Notes under the pieces: generated by a model
Told to the model about the DNA's origin: nothing
The model's input: only the letters and a program-made list of their open reading frames with translations
Databases searched by the model: none
Translations under genes and position numbers: made by a program
Shown here: piece by piece, positions 6,871 through 12,685 of the stretch
Layout: every line of letters begins with the position of its first letter
Numbering within the stretch: position 1 is the stretch's first letter
Source: Ignavibacteria bacterium UBA4661
GTDB lineage: Bacteria > Bacteroidota > Ignavibacteria > Kapaibacteriales > UBA4661
DNA: 12,685 bases
Assembly (NCBI GenBank): GCA_002405405.1
Contig: DHLT01000001.1
Location: 337-13,021, forward strand
Direction of reading: 5' to 3'

Positions 6871-9800
6871 ATGAGACACCGTGTACTATGGGTGTGTATT
6901 GTACTGTGTGTTCTCTCGGCGCACGTATATGCACAAATGCGTTCGATTAGTGGCGTTGTATTGTCTTCAGAAGACAAGCGTGGCGTAGCGGGCGTGCGTG
7001 TTACCGTAAAAGGTAATGCAAAGCAAGGTACGATTACCGACCGTAATGGTGCGTACCGTTTGAATATTGATGCCAATGCAAAAGTGTTGGTGTTTTCGGC
7101 AGTCGGCTTGCAAACAGTCGAAGAGCAAATCGGCGATCGCATTAAGATTGATGTTGTCCTACGTACTGATGCCGCTAAAATGGGTGAGGTCGTTGTTACA
7201 GCATTGGGAGTAGAAAAGGACAAGCGCTCGGTGAATTATGCTATGCAAGAATTGAACTCGAAAGAGATCATGGAATCACAACAAACCAATGTGGTGAATT
7301 CCATGCAAGGGCGTATTGCCGGTGTGCAAATCACCAATGCCGGTGGTGCGCCGGGGGCAAGTTCCTCGATTATCATTCGCGGTGGAAACTCGGTCGACGG
7401 TAATAATGAGCCGCTCTTTATCATCGATGGTGTGCCATTGGATAATAGTACAACAACTGAAACCGGTGCCGGTACATCAGGGTTGAATGGTCAGCTTGCA
7501 CGGTCGGTATCGAACTCGAATCGCGGTATTGATATTAACCCGGACGATATTGAAACCATTTCGGTATTGAAAGGTCCATCGGCGGCGGCTCTGTATGGTG
7601 TTCGCGCGGCAAATGGTGTTGTGTTGATTACGACAAAGCGTGGTGTAAAAGGAGTAACGAAAATCAACTTTACATCAACCATGAGTTATGATGTGGTCAA
7701 TAAACTTCCCGAATTTCAATCTCTCTACAAGCAGGGTACAGGTGGTTTCTTTTCACCGCTTGTACGTAGCTCATGGGGTCCGCGATTTCAGCCGGGCGAA
7801 ACAATTTATGATAATGTAGGAACATTCTTTAAGCCCGCAACAGCATTTGTGAACACATTGACGCTGTCCGGTGCTGATGATAAACTCAACTATTTCTTCT
7901 CGGCATCCGATACCCGCCAAAATGGTATTGTGCCAAATACCGCATGGAATCGTACGTCGATTCGTTTTAATGGCGGTGCAAAACTCAATGATAAATTAAG
8001 CATTCAAACCTCGATCAATTATATCAATTCCGGCGGTAATCGCGTCCTGCAAGGACCGGGTCTTTTTGGTGGTACAGGTGGTTTCTTCGTCAGTATGATC
8101 AACTGGCCTCGTAATGATAACATGGCAGACTGGCAAAATCCCGATGGCTCACGTCGCCGCTTGCTGACGAGTATTACGGCAGATATTGATAATCCCTACT
8201 TCTCTGTCAATAGAAATCTTCTTGGTGATGTGGTGAATCGTCTGGTGGCAAATGCTTCATTGAGCTATGATGTCGCAGAGTGGATGAATGTTCGTTATGT
8301 ACTTGGTACTGACTTCTACAGCGAGCGTAACATCAGCACACGCGCACCGGGGTCATCATTGCCCGGCAGTCAAAATGGTTCGATGTCGCAGAGCAATAAC
8401 TTTTTCCAAACACTGAATTCGCAATTGTTAGTCACATTCAAAAAGCAATTAACTGAAGATTTGAGTGTGAATCTCTTGCTTGGAAACTGGATCGAGAGCA
8501 ATTACACAAATTCGTTTGATGCTTTCTCAACGAATTTTATCAATCCTGACTTTGTGAGCATTAATAATACCACACAAACAGAAATGCGTGTGGCAGAGCG
8601 GATTACCGAGCGACGTTTGATTGGTTTCTTTGGTGAACTCAGTTTGAATTATGCCAATAAGTTATATCTCTCCTTGCGTGGTCGCAATGACTGGTCATCA
8701 ACACTGCCTGTAGAGAATCGTTCCTTCTTCTATCCATCGGTAGATGTCGGTTATATCTTTACGGAAGACTTCTTCAAAGACAGCGATATCCTGAACTATG
8801 GCAAACTGCGTTTCTCGCTTGCAATGGTGGGTAAAGATCCTCGTCCATATCGTACAACAACGAACTTGACACCGAATACCTTTATTGGTGGTGGTTTCCG
8901 CAATGACTTCTGGGTAGGTAATCCTACATTACGTTCAGAGCGAACAGAGTCTATCGAGATTGGTACAGAGTTACGTTTCTTTGATAATCGTTTGACGATT
9001 GATGGCGCTATATATCAGCAAAAAACATATAACCAGCTGACAGCACCGCGTGTATCACAAGCATCAGGTGGCATCTTTGCGTACCTGAATGGCGGTACCG
9101 TGCAGAATCAAGGTATCGAACTTGCGATTTCAGGTGTACCGATTCGTACCGAAAATTTCCGCTGGTCGGCAGGATTCAATTTTACCCGTAATATCAGCAA
9201 AGTTGTAGAATTGCCTGCGGTCTTATCCGAGTTAAATCAATCGGATGCATGGGTCATTGATGTAGCACGTGGATCAGCATTTCCGGGTGCACCTTTGCAA
9301 GCAATTTCTGTGAATGATTTCTTGCGCGACTCATTGGGTCGTGTTATTATCAATGCTAATGGTTATCCAAGTACAGCATCAAATGCTATTTGGTATTATG
9401 GTGGCAATCGTCAGCCCGATGCTATTATTGGTATCAATAATGAATTCCAATATGGTACGCGCGAAACAGGTCGCTTGACATTCTCCTTCTTGTGGGATAT
9501 TCGTGTGGGCGGCAAAGTGCTGAATGGTACAGATTGGGCAATGACTCGTGCAGGCATGAGTATGCGAACAGTCGATCGCTACAAGCGCGTTGTTCTCGAT
9601 GGTGTTGTACGTGATGCCTCCGGAAACTTTGTACCGAATACAACACCGGTGGAATTGACTGAGGGCTACTTTGTGAATATCTATGCAAGTAGTGGTCTCA
9701 ACTTCGTGGAAGACGGCTCATGGGTACGCTTGCGTACACTTGCTCTCTCGTACAGTTTGCCGTCAAAATGGTTAGAGGATGCACCGGTTCGTTCAATTGA

Positions 9801-9969
9801 TTTCACAATTACGGGTCGTAATCTTCTGCTCTTTACAAAATATACCGGTATGGATCCTGAAGTGTCGGCATCCGGTGCGGGTGTCAGTGGTGCCGGATCG
9901 AATGGTATGGATTTCGCGGGTGTACCGGCAACACGCGGTGTTACTTTCACCCTCAATGTTGGATTTTAA
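6871..9969 (+). CDS. SusC/RagA-family TonB-linked outer membrane transporter, complete (second trio)
   Basis: This full-length TonB-dependent transporter of 1032 residues takes up ligand from the SusD lid encoded next to it. In order: signal peptide (1-22, ending AHVYAQ); a carboxypeptidase-regulatory-like beta-sandwich (about 25-98, with ISGVVLSSEDKRGVAGVRV, TDRNGAYRL and VFSAVGLQ); the SusC-type motif EVVVTALG (106-113); the plug (about 120-240, with QGRIAGVQI, IIIRGGNS, EPLFIIDGVPLDN, ISVLKGPSAAALYG and ANGVVLITTKRG); then the barrel, with RNDWSSTLP near 605, FFDNRLTID, VIINANG, SWVRLR and the terminal NVGF phenylalanine. No STN domain precedes the beta-sandwich, so direct ECF/anti-sigma signalling by this protein is unlikely. 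It is homologous along its C-terminal 430 residues to the transporter cut by the left edge. The SusD gene follows after 12 bases, so they are surely co-transcribed. The substrate is unknown. Confidence 0.97.
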   Translation: MRHRVLWVCIVLCVLSAHVYAQMRSISGVVLSSEDKRGVAGVRVTVKGNAKQGTITDRNGAYRLNIDANAKVLVFSAVGLQTVEEQIGDRIKIDVVLRTDAAKMGEVVVTALGVEKDKRSVNYAMQELNSKEIMESQQTNVVNSMQGRIAGVQITNAGGAPGASSSIIIRGGNSVDGNNEPLFIIDGVPLDNSTTTETGAGTSGLNGQLARSVSNSNRGIDINPDDIETISVLKGPSAAALYGVRAANGVVLITTKRGVKGVTKINFTSTMSYDVVNKLPEFQSLYKQGTGGFFSPLVRSSWGPRFQPGETIYDNVGTFFKPATAFVNTLTLSGADDKLNYFFSASDTRQNGIVPNTAWNRTSIRFNGGAKLNDKLSIQTSINYINSGGNRVLQGPGLFGGTGGFFVSMINWPRNDNMADWQNPDGSRRRLLTSITADIDNPYFSVNRNLLGDVVNRLVANASLSYDVAEWMNVRYVLGTDFYSERNISTRAPGSSLPGSQNGSMSQSNNFFQTLNSQLLVTFKKQLTEDLSVNLLLGNWIESNYTNSFDAFSTNFINPDFVSINNTTQTEMRVAERITERRLIGFFGELSLNYANKLYLSLRGRNDWSSTLPVENRSFFYPSVDVGYIFTEDFFKDSDILNYGKLRFSLAMVGKDPRPYRTTTNLTPNTFIGGGFRNDFWVGNPTLRSERTESIEIGTELRFFDNRLTIDGAIYQQKTYNQLTAPRVSQASGGIFAYLNGGTVQNQGIELAISGVPIRTENFRWSAGFNFTRNISKVVELPAVLSELNQSDAWVIDVARGSAFPGAPLQAISVNDFLRDSLGRVIINANGYPSTASNAIWYYGGNRQPDAIIGINNEFQYGTRETGRLTFSFLWDIRVGGKVLNGTDWAMTRAGMSMRTVDRYKRVVLDGVVRDASGNFVPNTTPVELTEGYFVNIYASSGLNFVEDGSWVRLRTLALSYSLPSKWLEDAPVRSIDFTITGRNLLLFTKYTGMDPEVSASGAGVSGAGSNGMDFAGVPATRGVTFTLNVGF

Positions 9970-9981
9970 GGAGCTATCATC

Positions 9982-11487
9982 ATGAAACAATCTCAAAATA
10001 TATTTCAAACAATAGCACGGCGTGTTTTCATGCTGAGTGCTGTGTGTGCGATGAGTGTACTTGCATCGTGCTCGAAATTTCTCGACATCAATGATAATCC
10101 AAGTTTTCCAATTGATGCGGCTCCATCTGCTAAGTTGCCAAGCATTATTGCAAATGGTGTTCAGCAATATGCGTTTAGTGTAACGGTAACGGGGCACTAT
10201 ACACAAAACATTGCGGCACGTGCAGCAAATAATATCAATGATCAATTTTTGATCAGCCCATTGGCAAATCCATTTAACGATACGTACTTCCGTGCGGCAA
10301 GTAATATCCCCAGCATGATCGCAACAGCACAAGCAGAGGGATCGCCTCATTATGTCGGTGCAGGCAAAATCATGATGGCGTTGTTCTTAGGGCATCTTAC
10401 AGACTTATATGGTAATATCCCGTATAGTGATGCTTTCAAGGGAGGATCGAATTTTACACCGGAGTATGACTCACAGGAACAGATTTACAACACGATTTTC
10501 CAGCTCTTGGACGAAGGGATTACCGAGCTGCGTAAACCGCAAGGCTTACGTCCACTAAGCGAGCGCGGTGCTGATGTGTTCTTTGGTGGCGATGCGGCTC
10601 GTTGGCGCAGATTAGCCTTCGCTTTGCGCGCACGTCATTTGAATCATTTGACAAAAAAATCAACCTATAACCCTGCGCAAGTGCTTGCGGCAGTTGATTC
10701 TGCTATGGCTTCAAGTGCTGATGATGCATTCTTACAGCATAATACTACGCAGGTAGCACAAACCAATTTTTGGGGTGATGCACGTGCTAATATGAATACC
10801 CGTTCCTTTGGTCGGCACTATGTGAATTATCTGAATGGTACCACACTAGGTGTGCGTGATCCGCGCTTTATTATCATTGCGCCTGATACCGCACGGACGC
10901 GCGGTATTGTCAATGGTAGTGCAGAGAACCCAACCTCTACGCTTGGTTCGGATTTTTATGGTCGTTGGGTTGGAACTGCTCTTCAAACACCGGTGAATTG
11001 GTATGCACGCCAAGACGGGATTCTCCCAATTTTTATGTTTTGGGAACTTGAGTTTATCGAAGCAGAGGCGTCATTCCGTGCGGGCAATACAGCACGTGCC
11101 TTTGCGGCATACCAAAATGGCATTCGTGCCCACATGACACGTTTGGGTGTGGCTACTGCTGACATCAATACGTACTTAGCAAGCCGTGCGTGTGCGCAGT
11201 CTGCCGCGGCGCTGACGCTGAAAAATATCATGGAGCAGAAATACATTGCGATGTTTATTCATCCCGAGCAATGGGTTGATATGCGCCGTATGGATTACAG
11301 CACCAATATCTACCCGGGCTTAACACAACCGGTCGGTGTTAATACGGAATTGCAAGGACAATGGATTCGTCGTCTGCTTCCCGGACAAATGGAGATATTA
11401 TACAATATCAACAATGCGTATTCGGAACTCGGTCGTCTTTCCAATGCACAATGGATTTCCACACCGGTATGGTGGGATCGTCCGTAA
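9982..11487 (+). CDS. SusD/RagB-family nutrient-binding outer membrane lipoprotein (second trio)
   Basis: This surface lipoprotein of 501 residues is the predicted lid and substrate-binding partner of the SusC encoded 12 bases upstream. The lipobox LASC has its cysteine at residue 30, followed by SKFLDINDNPS, the family's usual mature start. Landmarks are HYVGAGKI (123-130), TDLYGNIPYSDAF, YDSQEQIYNTIFQLLDEGITEL, EAEASFRAGN and WVDMRR (from residue 431) with NIYPG. It aligns throughout with the SusD of the first trio, notably at GAGKI, IPYSDA, DSQEQIYN and WVDMRR, and like it seems to be of the SusD-like_2 type. An AAGGAG Shine-Dalgarno at 9968-9973 overlaps the SusC stop codon and fixes the ATG at 9982, implying translational coupling. 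No linked glycan-degrading enzyme is present. Confidence 0.95.
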   Translation: MKQSQNIFQTIARRVFMLSAVCAMSVLASCSKFLDINDNPSFPIDAAPSAKLPSIIANGVQQYAFSVTVTGHYTQNIAARAANNINDQFLISPLANPFNDTYFRAASNIPSMIATAQAEGSPHYVGAGKIMMALFLGHLTDLYGNIPYSDAFKGGSNFTPEYDSQEQIYNTIFQLLDEGITELRKPQGLRPLSERGADVFFGGDAARWRRLAFALRARHLNHLTKKSTYNPAQVLAAVDSAMASSADDAFLQHNTTQVAQTNFWGDARANMNTRSFGRHYVNYLNGTTLGVRDPRFIIIAPDTARTRGIVNGSAENPTSTLGSDFYGRWVGTALQTPVNWYARQDGILPIFMFWELEFIEAEASFRAGNTARAFAAYQNGIRAHMTRLGVATADINTYLASRACAQSAAALTLKNIMEQKYIAMFIHPEQWVDMRRMDYSTNIYPGLTQPVGVNTELQGQWIRRLLPGQMEILYNINNAYSELGRLSNAQWISTPVWWDRP

Positions 11488-11516
11488 CTTTTTCTCTTCC
11501 ATAGAATTTTCACAAC

Positions 11517-11987
11517 ATGATTATGAAAAAAATAGTATTAACGCTCTGTGTGTGCGGATTAGCACTGATGGCACTGGCATGCAAACCGGATCGCAGTTTG
11601 AATGTGGGCGTTGTGGATGGTGAATACTATCCAATTATCAATACAAACACATGGACACTTCCGACAACCATGGCAACCAATGCAACATTATCGTTGGAAT
11701 TGCAGTATGCATCGTATGGCTCAATTCAGGCTATTAATGTGTACCAAACACTCAATCGTACGATTTCCGGTGTGGTCAATCGTGATACGTCTTTAGTGTT
11801 TACTACTCCCTATCGACCGGCATTCTCTGCGACAAAACAGTGCGACACCTTGGTGTACACATACACAGCACCGGCAGTGACACGTCCTGCGGGCACAACG
11901 GCAGTGAATTCTGCGCTGATCTTTGAAGTGGTCAATACCAATGGTTTGATTAAGCGTCGTGTAACGGCAAGCACCTTTACACGATAG
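11517..11987 (+). CDS. Small putative lipoprotein, third gene of the second SusCD trio
   Basis: This is a predicted lipoprotein of 156 residues. The hydrophobic signal ends in ALAC with cysteine 22; the in-frame ATG at 11523 (MKKIVLTL) is an equally good start two codons later. No family is recognised. The mature part alternates hydrophobic and polar residues and suggests a beta-sandwich. Its blocks at 64-79 (YASYGSIQAINVYQTL), 113-130 (VYTYTAPAVTRPAGTTAV) and 137-144 (EVVNTNGL) echo blocks in the same order in the small lipoprotein that ends the first trio, which suggests remote homology. It starts 29 bases after the SusD stop and is followed directly by a strong terminator, so it is the last gene of the operon. 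A role as a surface accessory to SusCD is an inference from position. Confidence 0.85.
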   Translation: MIMKKIVLTLCVCGLALMALACKPDRSLNVGVVDGEYYPIINTNTWTLPTTMATNATLSLELQYASYGSIQAINVYQTLNRTISGVVNRDTSLVFTTPYRPAFSATKQCDTLVYTYTAPAVTRPAGTTAVNSALIFEVVNTNGLIKRRVTASTFTR

Positions 11988-12011
11988 TGATACCAAGTTT
12001 GTATAGACAAC

Positions 12012-12056
12012 AAAAGAGTTCGTGGTTTATTGCTACGAACTCTTTTTTCTTTTTTC
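12012..12056 (+). terminator. Strong intrinsic terminator after the second SusCD trio
   Basis: AAAAGAGTTCGTGG at 12012-12025 pairs with CTACGAACTCTTTT at 12033-12046, with one G·T wobble and a 7-base loop. A long T-rich run follows to 12056. It closes the operon 24 bases after the lipoprotein stop. Confidence 0.92.
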
Positions 12057-12078
12057 ATGGGGTGCCGAGTTGAAAAAT

Positions 12079-12109
12079 TTGGTTGCTCTCTTGTACTTCA
12101 CTAACTTTC
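12079..12109 (+). promoter_or_regulatory. Possible Bacteroidota-type promoter for the right-edge lipoprotein
   Basis: TTG at 12079-12081, a 20-base spacer and TAACTTTC at 12102-12109 approach the known Bacteroidota promoter (TTG, 19-21 bases, TAnnTTTG), missing the last G. The position, between the terminator and the next gene about 78 bases upstream of its ATG, is sensible. The match is weak and could be chance. Confidence 0.3.
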
Positions 12110-12186
12110 GATTCGTGCATCTCAAAAAAGCAAACATATCGTATTTCTCATCTTTTTTTCACCTATCTCTTGTGGAGTTTGTTTGT

Positions 12187-12685
12187 ATGATAATGGCAAC
12201 AAAGAACATGACACGCCGTGTGGCGCAGAGTGTATGTGCGCTTGTGCTGGCAGGTATGCTTGTTACAAGCTGTAATAATGCCCCGAAAATTGAACCGCCT
12301 AAAATCGGCGAGTTAGAAATGTATAGCGATGGTGCATTAAACTTTGGTTTAAAGTATCCTAAAGAGTGGGTAAAAAGTCCAATTGTTGGCAAGCAAGTAC
12401 AAATTCTTTCTTCTTCGGACAGCAAACTTGCACGCCGTTTTGCATACTATGATGCAGACGGACCAACCGGTGCGCGTATCCGTGTTGCTGCCATTCCAAC
12501 GGAAGGCAAACCACTCGATGAAATCATCGGTAGCGATAATGATGTTTTCGAGGCAAGTGTTTATTCTGCACCAACTGATGCTACGGTTAATGGTATTCCG
12601 GCAAAAAAATATACATATCAATTTGAATTGAATGATGGTATGTTCTTTGGCGAAAAGTATTTCGTACTAAAAGACTCTGCGTCCA
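12187..12685 (+). CDS. Putative lipoprotein with a YPxxW (PsbP/DcrB-like) start, 3' end outside window
   Basis: The frame is open from the ATG at 12187 to the right edge (166 codons visible). The signal sequence ends in a lipobox VTSC with cysteine 29, followed by a short Asn/Pro-rich linker. The mature part begins with a strand and LNFGLKYPKEWVKS (51-64). A hydrophobic-YPxxW element at the start, followed by alternating strands and a late GEKYFVLKDS strand, is typical of PsbP/Mog1/DcrB-like folds in bacterial lipoproteins. That assignment rests on this pattern alone. A GGAG box at 12174-12177, nine bases upstream, supports the start; ATGs at 12193 and 12208 would also keep the lipobox. It follows the terminator of the second trio, so it begins a new transcription unit. 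Function unknown. Confidence 0.8.
   Translation, partial: MIMATKNMTRRVAQSVCALVLAGMLVTSCNNAPKIEPPKIGELEMYSDGALNFGLKYPKEWVKSPIVGKQVQILSSSDSKLARRFAYYDADGPTGARIRVAAIPTEGKPLDEIIGSDNDVFEASVYSAPTDATVNGIPAKKYTYQFELNDGMFFGEKYFVLKDSAS

Noticed and set aside
9793..10350. Minus-strand frame of 185 codons over the SusC/SusD junction
   Set aside because: It is opposite two well-supported genes, has a Cys/Arg/His-rich composition typical of antisense frames and no recognisable domain.

Overview
The window looks like a chromosomal segment of a Gram-negative member of the Bacteroidota or a close FCB-group relative. The evidence is two SusC/SusD outer-membrane uptake modules, many lipoboxes of the Bacteroidota type, a head-GIN (DUF2807) lipoprotein, and a moderate GC content. 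I cannot assign a genus. There are no tRNA or rRNA genes, CRISPR arrays, transposases or phage genes.

Layout. (1) Positions 2-3454 hold the 3' part of a SusC-type TonB-dependent transporter, which is cut by the left edge, then its SusD-type lipoprotein and a small lipoprotein. The trio is closed by a hairpin at 3481-3508. (2) Positions 3550-4002 on the minus strand encode a single-domain EVE protein that converges on the first trio. (3) Positions 4277-5530 encode an exported serine beta-lactamase-fold hydrolase that is visibly more AT-rich than its neighbours. (4) Positions 5762-6544 encode a head-GIN beta-repeat lipoprotein, followed by a strong terminator at 6597-6636. (5) After a 326-base gene-free stretch, positions 6871-11987 hold a second, complete trio of SusC, SusD and small lipoprotein, also closed by a strong terminator. 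(6) From 12187 a new lipoprotein gene starts and runs off the right edge.

How the genes work together. In each trio, SusC would form the TonB-driven beta-barrel and SusD the surface lid that binds substrate. The third gene encodes a small lipoprotein that I assign to no known family. The two third-position lipoproteins share a faint common pattern, so the trio looks like a unit that was duplicated or has co-evolved. No glycoside hydrolase, peptidase or regulator of the SusR, HTCS or ECF/anti-sigma type sits with either trio, so the substrate cannot be read from this window. The hydrolase, the EVE gene and the head-GIN gene look like independent units between the two trios.
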